64,000 nucleotides of DNA from CAYOZN01 sp964408455 (GTDB taxonomy: Bacteria > Planctomycetota > Phycisphaerae > UBA1845 > UTPLA1). A model generated the notes under the pieces. That model worked only from the letters and a program-made list of their open reading frames with translations, had not been told where the DNA came from and made no database searches. Numbering within the stretch: the stretch's first letter is position 1; every line of letters begins with the position of its first letter. Of the stretch, positions 44,668 to 53,278 are shown one piece after another. Location of the stretch: positions 186,001 through 250,000 of the forward strand of contig CAYOZN010000001.1 in NCBI GenBank assembly GCA_964408455.1, written 5' to 3'. Both the position numbers and the translations under genes were made by a program.

Positions 44668-45497
44668 CCGGATTCGAGTCAAATCCGGGCACACCCGCAC
44701 GGGCACCAATAATAACGGTCAGCGGGTTGCGGAAGTCATTCGGCTCCCTCTTGGTACTGCATGACCTTGCTTTTGACGTGCACGATGGTGAGATTCTTGG
44801 CGTTGTTGGGCCAAGCGGCGGCGGTAAGACCACACTGCTTCGGTGCCTTAATGCGCTGGAGGCGTTCGATAGCGGTGAGATGCTCTATCTTGGTGAGGTG
44901 CAGGTGCGGGTTGGTCCGGGACGCGATACAACTTTCATCCGGGAGGTGGGGCCTGGTTCGGACGGTAACGACGAGGTGCTCAGCACCCTAAGGCGACGGG
45001 TCGGAATGGTATTCCAGGGTTTCAACCTCTGGGACGAGAGAACTCTACTGGACAACTTGACCTTGGCCCCGATTGTGGTGTGTTGCGAGCCTCGCGATAG
45101 CGCGATCGCGCGAGCGGAGGCCCTCTGCGAACAATTCGGCATTGAAGACAAACTTCGGGTCCGGGCATGGAGTCTTTCCGGGGGGCAGCGACAGCGCGCG
45201 GCAATTGTGCGAGCATTGATGATGCAGCCGCGCGTGTTACTTCTCGACGAGATCACGTCGGCACTCGATCCTGTCCTTACGGTTGAAGTGATGAGCGCGA
45301 TCCGACAGCTGAGGGATCGTGGGCTCACACTCGTAATCGTTACTCACCACTTGGACTTCGCAACTGCTTTGTGTGACCGCCTTATGTTCCTATCCGGCGG
45401 CGCTATCGTGCAACTAGGTGCGCCTTCAACTCTACGCGATCGGCCTGCTAGCGAAGAGGTGGCCCGCTTTCTCGATATTCTTCGCCGTGCCCGGTGA
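44664..45497 (+). CDS. Polar amino-acid-type ABC transporter ATPase
   Basis: The 277-residue ATPase has Walker A GPSGGGKTT near residue 50, Q-loop VFQGFNLWDERTLLDNL, signature LSGGQRQR near 171, Walker B VLLLDEITSALD and H-loop VTHH. It resembles GlnQ/HisP with a roughly 25-residue insert between Walker A and the Q-loop (GPGRDTTFIREVGPGSDGND). GTG 44664 overlaps the permease stop codon by 4 nt. It is the last gene of the operon. Confidence 0.92.
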   Translation: MTGFESNPGTPARAPIITVSGLRKSFGSLLVLHDLAFDVHDGEILGVVGPSGGGKTTLLRCLNALEAFDSGEMLYLGEVQVRVGPGRDTTFIREVGPGSDGNDEVLSTLRRRVGMVFQGFNLWDERTLLDNLTLAPIVVCCEPRDSAIARAEALCEQFGIEDKLRVRAWSLSGGQRQRAAIVRALMMQPRVLLLDEITSALDPVLTVEVMSAIRQLRDRGLTLVIVTHHLDFATALCDRLMFLSGGAIVQLGAPSTLRDRPASEEVARFLDILRRAR

Positions 45498-45611
45498 TTG
45501 GGGATGTCCTTGGTTTCCTGTTATGCCATCGAGTAACGCGTAAAAGGGAAGCCGTTGGCTCTGCCCAACAGGTCGCTTGCTCCGCCACGCCATCGTGTGG
45601 TAGTCCAATCA

Positions 45612-45639
45612 GTGCATGATAAACTGGATTATCACGTAG
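45612..45639. other. dif-like Xer-type recombination site upstream of integrase 2
   Basis: The layout is an 11-bp arm GTGCATGATAA, a 6-bp centre (45623-45628), and an 11-bp arm TTATCACGTAG. The arms match each other in inverted orientation at 8 of 11 positions, and the inner ATAA/TTAT pair with a 6-bp spacer is the hallmark of XerC/XerD (dif-type) sites. It lies 6 bp before the start of a tyrosine recombinase gene. Confidence 0.55.
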
Positions 45640-45645
45640 AGGGTC

Positions 45646-46632
45646 ATGCCTGAAAAGACCGCCGATTCGACCATCAATTCGCTCGCAAAACGCTCGGCGG
45701 GGACTCCTGCCCTCACGACCCTCGAATCCCTCGCGGCCATCCCGGAAGAAGCCGTCTGGCTCGCGAAACAAAAATCGCCGCGGACACGCCGGGCCTACAA
45801 GGCCGACGTTCAGCACTTCATGCGGTTCTGCGGAATCGCCGCACCCGAGGAGCTTCGCCAAGTTGATCACCGGGCGGTCATAGCCTGGGAGCGCTTCCTG
45901 CGCGAGACCGAAGGCGCCGAGGCCTCCACCGTCCGGCGGCGGCTGGCGGCATTGTCCTCGCTGTTCAAGCACCTTGTCGAACACGGCCAGGCCGACCGGA
46001 ACCCCGTCACGCCCGTCCGCCGCCCGGCCATCAACCGCGACGAGGGCTCCACGCTCGCTTTCTCGAAGGCCCAGGCCCGCAAGCTGCTCGACGCCCCACC
46101 AGCCAACACCGTAGCCGGTCTGCGCGACCGGGCCATGATTGCACTGGGACTTCAAGCTGGGCTCCGACGCGCCGAGATCGCCCGGCTTCGCGTCGGCGAC
46201 CTGCACCAGAACCGCGGCTTCGATTCGGTCCGCGTCGTCCGCAAGGGTGCGAGGAAGGACGCACTTGCCATCCACCCGCAAACGGCCCAGCGCATCCGGG
46301 ATTATCTCGCCATCGCCGGCCACGCCGACGACTTTGACGGTCCGCTCTTCCGCCCGCTACGGCACAACGGTCGCTCGCGGGCATCCCGGCGGCACATGGC
46401 CTCTGATGCCATCGACCGCGTGCTCCGCAAGTTCGCCGCCCGGATCGGCCTGACCCGCGGCTACTCCGCCCACTCCATGCGGGCCACGTTCATCACGACT
46501 GCCCTCGAAAACGGCGCCAGCCTGGAGCAGGTCCAAAAGGCCGTCGGCCACCGCGACCCGTCCACGACCAAGCTCTACGACCGCCGCGGCTACAACCCCG
46601 AGAAATCAGCCGCGTTCTTCGCAACATACTGA
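45646..46632 (+). CDS. Second tyrosine recombinase (XerC/D-like)
   Basis: The 328-residue recombinase has an N-terminal core-binding domain (KSPRTRRAYKADVQHFMRFCGI...STVRRRLAALSSLFKHLVEHG) and catalytic residues Arg in LQAGLRRAEIARL, HSMRATF, GHRDPSTT and Tyr in TKLYDRRG. It is smaller than the first integrase and lacks the N-terminal arm-binding domain, like Xer-type enzymes. A dif-like site lies immediately upstream. It opens the block that carries the defence operon, so it may have brought that block in. Confidence 0.9.
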   Translation: MPEKTADSTINSLAKRSAGTPALTTLESLAAIPEEAVWLAKQKSPRTRRAYKADVQHFMRFCGIAAPEELRQVDHRAVIAWERFLRETEGAEASTVRRRLAALSSLFKHLVEHGQADRNPVTPVRRPAINRDEGSTLAFSKAQARKLLDAPPANTVAGLRDRAMIALGLQAGLRRAEIARLRVGDLHQNRGFDSVRVVRKGARKDALAIHPQTAQRIRDYLAIAGHADDFDGPLFRPLRHNGRSRASRRHMASDAIDRVLRKFAARIGLTRGYSAHSMRATFITTALENGASLEQVQKAVGHRDPSTTKLYDRRGYNPEKSAAFFATY

Positions 46633-46849
46633 TCCCGGGCCGCAGTTCCGAGGCCGTCAGGCCTGTACCTGGTCTCGCGAACAGATACAATCTCAGCCAA
46701 TCCAAGGGCTTGGGGCCGGCCGAAGGATGCGGCTCTCGGGTCAAAGAATGCCGGCTGGTCTGGCCGCTCCCTTAGGGACAACGTAATCGCCGCCCCTTGG
46801 GGCCTGTCCTGAATGCTCCGGCCGATCCTGATGGTCACAAGATGATTGG

Positions 46850-49714
46850 ATGAATCGAACCGACTACCACGCCAAATACTTCGCGCATGAGCTGACCAAA
46901 CGCTGCTCGTCGGACAGCGTCGAGAAGCTCGCCGGGGCACTTGCGGACGCTCAGGTTGACCTAAACCCCCACCAGATCGACGCAGCTCTCTTCGCTTTCA
47001 ACTCACCCCTCTCCAAGGGGGCCTTGCTGGCGGATGAGGTCGGGCTCGGTAAGACGATTGAAGCCGGGCTGGTCATCGCCCAACGATGGGCGGAGCGCCG
47101 TCGCCGGATTCTCATCATCACACCGGCGAACTTGCGCAAGCAGTGGCACCAGGAACTCAGCGAGAAATTCTTCCTTCCCTGCCGCATCCTCGAGTCGAAG
47201 TCCTACAGCGACGCCGTCAAGGTCGGCAACTTCCAGCCGTTTCAGCCCGAGGGAAAACTCGTGATCTGCTCGTACCACTTCGCGCGCAGCAAAGCGACCG
47301 ACATCCAGGCGACCCCGTGGGATCTGATCGTCATCGACGAGGCCCACCGGCTCCGAAACGTCTACAAGCCATCCAATGTCATCGCCAACGCACTCAAGCT
47401 GGCGCTCGGCGCCAAGCACAAGCTCCTTCTCACGGCCACCCCGCTTCAGAATTCGCTGCTTGAATTGTTCGGACTGGTCAGTTTCGTCGATGAACACGTG
47501 TTCGGCGACCTAAAGAGCTTCCGCGAGCAGTACGCGAACCTGAATCAACAGCAAGTCTTTCAAACGCTGAAGGACCGACTCAAACCGATCTGCCACCGCA
47601 CCCTGCGGCGACAGGTCACGGCATACGTTCCGTTCACGCGACGGTTGCCGCTTGTTGAAGAGTTCACCCCTGAAGAGAGCGAGGACCGTCTTTACAACCT
47701 CGTCTCCGACTACCTCCGGCGGGACAACCTTCAAGCACTCCCGGCGAGTCAGCGATCGCTTATGACGCTTGTTTTGCGAAAGCTGCTCGCGTCTTCGACC
47801 TTTGCGATCGCCGGTGCATTGGGGTCAATCTCTGCCCGGTTGAAGGCCAAGCTCAAGAAGCATGAGCCGACCGAGTCGTTAGAAGATGAACTCGACCGGG
47901 ACTATGAAGCGCTTGACGAAACGGCCGAAGAATGGCCGGAAGACGAAACCGTCGAGCCCCTGTCGAATGAAGATCGGGCTGCCATCGAAGCGGAAATCGC
48001 CGACCTCGACGAGTTCGCCCGACTCGCCACCTCCATCCAGCACAACGCCAAGGGCAAGGCGCTCGTGAAAGCGCTCCGGATCGCATTCGCGAAGGCCACC
48101 GAGCTGGGTGCGGTTCAAAAGGCCATCATTTTCACCGAATCCCGCCGCACGCAGAGCTACTTGCTCCGCGTGCTCGCGGACAGCCCGTTCGGCGAGGGAA
48201 TCGTCCTCTTCAACGGCACCAACACGGACGATCGTTCCAGGGAAATCTACACCGCCTGGCTCCAGAAGCATCAGGGCACCGACCGCGTAACCGGCTCGCG
48301 TACCGCGGACATGCGCTCGGCCTTGGTGGACTATTTCCGCGAAGAAGGTCGCATCATGATCGCCACCGAAGCCGGTGCGGAGGGCATCAACCTTCAATTC
48401 TGTTCGCTCGTCGTGAATTACGACCTGCCTTGGAATCCTCAACGCATCGAGCAGCGCATTGGCCGTTGCCACCGATACGGTCAGAAACACGACGTGGTTG
48501 TCGTCAACTTCCTGAACCGAAAAAACGAGGCCGACCAGCGTGTCTTCCAGCTTCTCTCCGAGAAGTTCCAGCTTTTCGAGGGCGTCTTCGGCGCCAGTGA
48601 TGAAGTGCTGGGGGCCATCGAGTCGGGCGTTGATTTTGAAAAGCGAATCGCCGACATCTATCAGCGATGCCGCCAGCCCGTCGAGATCAAGACGGCCTTC
48701 GACCAACTCCAGCTCGAAATGAGTATGGAGATCAATGAGGCCATGACGCATACGCGGCGAAAGCTCCTCGACAACTTCGATGACGAAGTACGCGAGAAGC
48801 TCCGCATTCGCGATGAAGCATCGAAAGCGTACCTCAACCGAAACGAACGCATGCTCATGCGGCTTACGCAGCATGAACTCGGCGACTGCGCCGGCTTTCG
48901 TGATGAATCGTCGTTCGAATTGCTCAAGCACCCCAGAGGCTTGCAGCACGACGGCATACCGCTCGGCTTGTACGAACTGCCCCGCCGCTCCGGGGAGGCT
49001 CACCTGTACCGGATGAACCATCCGCTCGCCGAGTTTGTCGTTGAGCGATCCAAGAACCGCGAGTTGCCGCTTGCCGAAATCCGTTTCGACTACGAAGACC
49101 ACGACGGCAAGGTCACGATCTTGGAACCGCTTCGCGGGCAGTCGGGCTGGCTCACGCTCTCACGGTTTACGGTTGAATCGCTTGACCAGCCCGAGGACTA
49201 CTTGATCTTCGCGGCCGTCGCCGATTCAGGCAGCCAGCTTGACGACGAGGCGACCCGTCGCTTGTTCACGCTTCCCGGCCATTTGATTGCTGACGCCGTG
49301 GGGGCCGGTGGCCCGCCTGGCGGTTTGGTGGCCATCACGGCTGAGCGCCGGGAAGTCATTCAGCGGACCATCTCCGAGCGCAACGCCCGGTTCTTTGAGA
49401 TCGAGGCCGACAAGCTGGAAGGCTGGGCCGACGACCTGAAGCTCGGACTGGAGCGCGAGATCAAAGAACTGGATCGCCAAATCAAGGAAGCGCGACGCTC
49501 GGCGACCGCTGCGCTCACCCTGGAGGAGAAGCTCGCCGGGCAAAAGCGGATTCGCGAATTGGAGAAACAGCGAAACGATCAACGCAAGTCGCTGTTCGAT
49601 GCACAGGATCAAGTAGACCGGCAACGTGATGAGTTGATCGCTCAGATCGAAGGGAAACTCATTCAGAGGGCAATACTAGGCGCACTGTTTACGATTCGGT
49701 GGAGGCTGACGTAA
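46850..49714 (+). CDS. SNF2-family helicase of the defence operon
   Basis: The 954-residue superfamily 2 helicase has ADEVGLGKTIEAGLV (Walker A near residue 65), VIDEAHRLRN (DEAH box near 161), LLTATPLQNSLLELFGLVSF (motif III), KAIIFTESRRTQSYLL, ATEAGAEGINLQFCSLVVNYDLPWNPQRIEQRIGRCHRYGQ (motifs V and VI). The last 450 residues are a long helical region with a coiled coil (about 850-930). It resembles the RapA/SNF2-like helicases of phage-defence loci such as DrmD of DISARM, but DrmA/DrmB are absent. It ends 3 nt before the AIPR gene and leads the operon. Confidence 0.88.
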   Translation: MNRTDYHAKYFAHELTKRCSSDSVEKLAGALADAQVDLNPHQIDAALFAFNSPLSKGALLADEVGLGKTIEAGLVIAQRWAERRRRILIITPANLRKQWHQELSEKFFLPCRILESKSYSDAVKVGNFQPFQPEGKLVICSYHFARSKATDIQATPWDLIVIDEAHRLRNVYKPSNVIANALKLALGAKHKLLLTATPLQNSLLELFGLVSFVDEHVFGDLKSFREQYANLNQQQVFQTLKDRLKPICHRTLRRQVTAYVPFTRRLPLVEEFTPEESEDRLYNLVSDYLRRDNLQALPASQRSLMTLVLRKLLASSTFAIAGALGSISARLKAKLKKHEPTESLEDELDRDYEALDETAEEWPEDETVEPLSNEDRAAIEAEIADLDEFARLATSIQHNAKGKALVKALRIAFAKATELGAVQKAIIFTESRRTQSYLLRVLADSPFGEGIVLFNGTNTDDRSREIYTAWLQKHQGTDRVTGSRTADMRSALVDYFREEGRIMIATEAGAEGINLQFCSLVVNYDLPWNPQRIEQRIGRCHRYGQKHDVVVVNFLNRKNEADQRVFQLLSEKFQLFEGVFGASDEVLGAIESGVDFEKRIADIYQRCRQPVEIKTAFDQLQLEMSMEINEAMTHTRRKLLDNFDDEVREKLRIRDEASKAYLNRNERMLMRLTQHELGDCAGFRDESSFELLKHPRGLQHDGIPLGLYELPRRSGEAHLYRMNHPLAEFVVERSKNRELPLAEIRFDYEDHDGKVTILEPLRGQSGWLTLSRFTVESLDQPEDYLIFAAVADSGSQLDDEATRRLFTLPGHLIADAVGAGGPPGGLVAITAERREVIQRTISERNARFFEIEADKLEGWADDLKLGLEREIKELDRQIKEARRSATAALTLEEKLAGQKRIRELEKQRNDQRKSLFDAQDQVDRQRDELIAQIEGKLIQRAILGALFTIRWRLT

Positions 49715-49717
49715 GGG

Positions 49718-51550
49718 ATGGCCATCCGCGATGAACAGGTTGCTCAGATTGAAGCCGCCCTTCGGCGACGGTTCTTTGCGCATGTTCCCAAGGTTGAGCG
49801 ACCCGATCGGGCAAACTGGACTGAGGAGCAACACGACACGGATCGATTGTCGCGAGCGCTCGCTGCATACGTCATCGTGAGCCTGTGCGAACTTGACGAT
49901 GTTTCGGCGGCTGGCACGATAACGGATGGACGCGACGATGGCGGAATAGACGCACTGTGGTTTCATCGTGCAGACAACAGGCTCATTCTCGTCCAAGGGA
50001 AGTTCAAGCGTGCCGGGACGGCTCCCTCTCAAGAAGAGGTCCTAAAGACAATCAACGGGCTGCGAGCATTGCAAGCTCGACGATTCCACGAGTTCAATCA
50101 CAACTTCCAAAATCGGCTAGATGAAATCGAAGAGGCGTTGGACACGGCCGGTGTCAAAGTTGAACTTGTGATCGCGTTTTTGGGACAGAATCTCGGCGTC
50201 CACGCAACGAACGACTTGAACGCGCTCAAGACTGAACTGAATCGAGTCAGCGAGAGAATGACCTGGCAATCGGCCGGCCTTAGTGCGGTCAACGCGTGGC
50301 TAATCGCGGAGCAAGCACCCTCACCCGTCAACGTACAGGTCTCATTGGACAACTGGGCGGCGACTACTTCACCACGAAAGGCGGTGTATGGGCAGATCAG
50401 TGCTGCAACTTTGGCTGCGCTGGTCGAACAGCACGGTAAGAAGCTCTTCCAACGGAATATCCGCCACTACTTGGGTTCGGTCGGAGTCAATACCGCCATA
50501 GAAATGACGGTTCGGCGACAGCCCGGCGATTTCTTCTATCTGAACAACGGACTTACCGCTGTCGCCAGGGGTATCACTCAGTCCGCCGGGACCCAAGACC
50601 GCTGCTCTTTCGGACTCACGGATTTCTCGATCGTGAACGGTGCTCAGACCGCCGGCGCAATAGCAAATGCAGCGATCTCCGGCGCAATCGCGGCCGACGC
50701 GCGCGTGCTTATCACGCTCATCGAAATCGGAGATGCCGGCGACGACATCAGTCTCCGCATTACACGAGCCCGCAATCATCAAAACGTTGTTCGCGGGGTC
50801 GATTTCGCGGCACTTGACTCCAACCAAGAACGGCTCCGACAGGAGCTGGCCTTGGCCGGAATGACCTATCATTATCGGCCTTCCGCGGAGGCGCGAGCGC
50901 GTAGAGAGGATGCATTCACGCTCGAAGAGGCAGCTCTCTCGCTTGCTTGTTTGGCTTTCCCAGTTCGACACAGCCGCACACTCCACCAACAACCTCGCCA
51001 ACGGGACAACGCAGTCGACTTCGTGGTAACGGCGAAGAAGGAAATCGGCCGCCTCTGGGACCAAGACGGGGCGCTTTATGCGCAGCTCTTTCCCGACACG
51101 CTCTCAGGATTGCGAATGTGCCGGTTGGTGCGCATCCATCGCTTTCTCGACTCGATTCTTGCCGCATCCGAGCGATCGGAGACCACCTATGCTCGGCGCA
51201 TGTTCTTCCGACACGGGCGCTACTTCATCATGGCGTTCGTTGCGAACCGGGCATCGGACGTTATCCATCGGCCGGAACACGGCCTTTCGGGCCCGGACCG
51301 AACGCAGCTCTCGCAACGAACCAACGAACTCGCCGAACTAATCTACGCTCGGTCCGAGGCTCTCCGGGCATTCAAGGGCTACCTTTCGATCTTCCGGAAT
51401 TTGACGGATTCACAGCCTTTGGCGGACGGGATACTTGACCGATTGGCCGAGCAGGACGCAGCTCGCACACCGACGACAGGGGCAGGTCCCGCCGCCGCAC
51501 CTCCGCCGCCACCGCTCACACCGGAGGGAGGTGTCGCCGATGGCCGATAA
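49718..51550 (+). CDS. AIPR (abortive infection phage resistance) family protein
   Basis: The 610-residue protein contains the AIPR domain: FFYLNNGLTAVARGITQSAG near residue 272, FSIVNGAQTAGAIANA near 303, LRITRARNHQNVVRGVDFAALDSNQERLRQELALAGMTYHYRP. In front of it is a restriction-nuclease-like stretch, DGGIDALWFHRADNRLILVQGKFK near residue 74, with the D...QxK spacing of a PD-(D/E)XK core. This fits a phage-triggered effector or nuclease. ATG 49718 follows GGAGG. Its 3' end overlaps the next gene by 11 nt. Confidence 0.85.
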   Translation: MAIRDEQVAQIEAALRRRFFAHVPKVERPDRANWTEEQHDTDRLSRALAAYVIVSLCELDDVSAAGTITDGRDDGGIDALWFHRADNRLILVQGKFKRAGTAPSQEEVLKTINGLRALQARRFHEFNHNFQNRLDEIEEALDTAGVKVELVIAFLGQNLGVHATNDLNALKTELNRVSERMTWQSAGLSAVNAWLIAEQAPSPVNVQVSLDNWAATTSPRKAVYGQISAATLAALVEQHGKKLFQRNIRHYLGSVGVNTAIEMTVRRQPGDFFYLNNGLTAVARGITQSAGTQDRCSFGLTDFSIVNGAQTAGAIANAAISGAIAADARVLITLIEIGDAGDDISLRITRARNHQNVVRGVDFAALDSNQERLRQELALAGMTYHYRPSAEARARREDAFTLEEAALSLACLAFPVRHSRTLHQQPRQRDNAVDFVVTAKKEIGRLWDQDGALYAQLFPDTLSGLRMCRLVRIHRFLDSILAASERSETTYARRMFFRHGRYFIMAFVANRASDVIHRPEHGLSGPDRTQLSQRTNELAELIYARSEALRAFKGYLSIFRNLTDSQPLADGILDRLAEQDAARTPTTGAGPAAAPPPPPLTPEGGVADGR

Positions 51551-53249
51551 AGGCCTCAATCGTTTGACCGTCTACAAGCTCGCGACGACCGACCTGGCCG
51601 GCGTAAAGGTTCCTTCGTACAAACCCGCTGCGAAGGGCAAGGTGACGGTCGAGAAGCAGCAGGTCAGCTATCAACTGTTGCTCTACAAAAAGGGACCATA
51701 CGCGCCGTCCTGGTTTTCGACGTTCGACTCGTTGAAGATCACGCTCGCGGAGGAGGACTGGCCGGAAACGATGAGTTCCGGCTTCGTACTGCTCGTTCAC
51801 GTCGGCAAGACGGTCTACGCCGTCACCGGCGGCGTCGGCCACATCCACCTGCGCTCGAACGTTCCCATCGAACACCGATTCGGGATCGAACTGGCCCAGC
51901 GGATGCTCGCGCTGGCCAACCTTCGCGGCCTCGTGCAGCGCGACACGAGCGGCGTCGTCAACACGATCGACCGCGGCTTTCGCGCCAAGTACGATCCGAA
52001 AGGCGATCTAAACAACCTCCGTCGAGTGTTGAAGAACGTTCGCGGAGCCTTCACAAAGAAGGACCCGCTATACAAAGACATCGGCAGCAGCATCCATGCA
52101 AGCGACGCACTCAGCGTGAGCGGTCGTAAGGATTTTGCTGCCATCCTGGCGTTCCTTATCAAACTGGAAAACGTGTGGCTCGCAGCCCCCAAGCAGCTCA
52201 GCATCCCGCAGCTTGAGCATATCAACAAGAAGGCTCATGGCCCGCTGATGGACGCCTTGGAGGCGCAGCTCATTGCAGATTTGGTTGCGTACGACGCCGA
52301 TGCTTCGCAGTCGCTGTTTCTCGACAATCGCGACATCGGGTTTCTTCCCGACCGGGCCACGGGCTACCACCTCATCCAAGGCGGGCATTCAACGGACGCC
52401 GCGAGCTATCAGGAAGTGCTGGAGCAGGTGCGCGATGCCCTGACCGCGGCGAAGCCCGCGGACCGTCGCGCCGTGCTTCGCGACCTTCGGCTGCACATTG
52501 AATTCGAAGAGGGCTACTCGGAGACTCGACCGCTTTCCTACTTCCTGTGTGGCGATATCACCTGCAAGGGTGACGTGTTCTTTCTCGACAACGAGGAGTG
52601 GTTTCGGGCGAGCGACGAGTTCATCGCGGCGCTGACCAAGGAACTCGACAACATCGAGTGCGTGGACCCTGCCACGCTCGGCCTGCTGGAATGGAAACAC
52701 AAGGACGAAGACGAGTTCAATATTGACCACACCTCGCTCTGCGTGCTCGACCGGCGTTTGGTCAAGATCGCGGGCGAAAAGGGCGGAATCGAGTTTTGCG
52801 ATCTACTGGCCAACAGCAACGGCCGCGTTCAGCTCATTCACGTCAAGTCGGAATCGGGCGCCGCGCTGCGCGCATTGTTCGCGCAGGGATTCGTGTCTGC
52901 CCAGCTTTACAATCTCGACGTCGAGTTTCAAGCGAAAGTGCATACGGGCGATTTGCAGAAGTCGAAGGGCGGCGGCGTCAGTTCGGCCGCCAAACAGCAG
53001 CTTGCCGCACTCGCAGACCGTCACCTGCGCGAGATTACGATCGTCTTTGCGATTCACGATAGCACCGCTTCGCACACGGTAGCGCTTGGCGCGAACGTGA
53101 CGTCCGAGGTGCTGAAGGGTACGCTTTCGACATTCGCGAAGGCGGATCTGCTCAATCGAGCCACCGACTTACGGGCCATGGGTTATGAAGTCGCCGTCTG
53201 TCGGATTCGTCCGTATCCGACACCTAAGAAAGCCAAGAAGACGAAATAG
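51540..53249 (+). CDS. TIGR04141 / DUF6119-family protein
   Basis: The 569-residue protein matches the sporadically distributed TIGR04141 (DUF6119) family. Characteristic parts are FVLLVHVGKTVYAVTGGVGH, HRFGIELAQRMLALANLRGLVQRDTSG, CVLDRRLVKIAGEKGGIEFCDLLANSNGRVQLIHVKSESGAALRALFAQGFVSAQL, and the C-terminal EITIVFAIHDSTA. The IEFCDLL...HVK pattern looks like a nuclease-type active site. The family is known to neighbour restriction systems. ATG 51540 has GGAGGGAGGTG upstream and overlaps the AIPR gene, so the two are coupled. Confidence 0.8.
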   Translation: MADKGLNRLTVYKLATTDLAGVKVPSYKPAAKGKVTVEKQQVSYQLLLYKKGPYAPSWFSTFDSLKITLAEEDWPETMSSGFVLLVHVGKTVYAVTGGVGHIHLRSNVPIEHRFGIELAQRMLALANLRGLVQRDTSGVVNTIDRGFRAKYDPKGDLNNLRRVLKNVRGAFTKKDPLYKDIGSSIHASDALSVSGRKDFAAILAFLIKLENVWLAAPKQLSIPQLEHINKKAHGPLMDALEAQLIADLVAYDADASQSLFLDNRDIGFLPDRATGYHLIQGGHSTDAASYQEVLEQVRDALTAAKPADRRAVLRDLRLHIEFEEGYSETRPLSYFLCGDITCKGDVFFLDNEEWFRASDEFIAALTKELDNIECVDPATLGLLEWKHKDEDEFNIDHTSLCVLDRRLVKIAGEKGGIEFCDLLANSNGRVQLIHVKSESGAALRALFAQGFVSAQLYNLDVEFQAKVHTGDLQKSKGGGVSSAAKQQLAALADRHLREITIVFAIHDSTASHTVALGANVTSEVLKGTLSTFAKADLLNRATDLRAMGYEVAVCRIRPYPTPKKAKKTK

Positions 53250-53278
53250 CCGGCCCGCCGGCGTTCGGAGCGATAGCT

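Noticed and set aside
47879..49102. A 407-codon open frame on the minus strand
   Set aside because: It is antisense to the SNF2 helicase, which keeps all its motifs.
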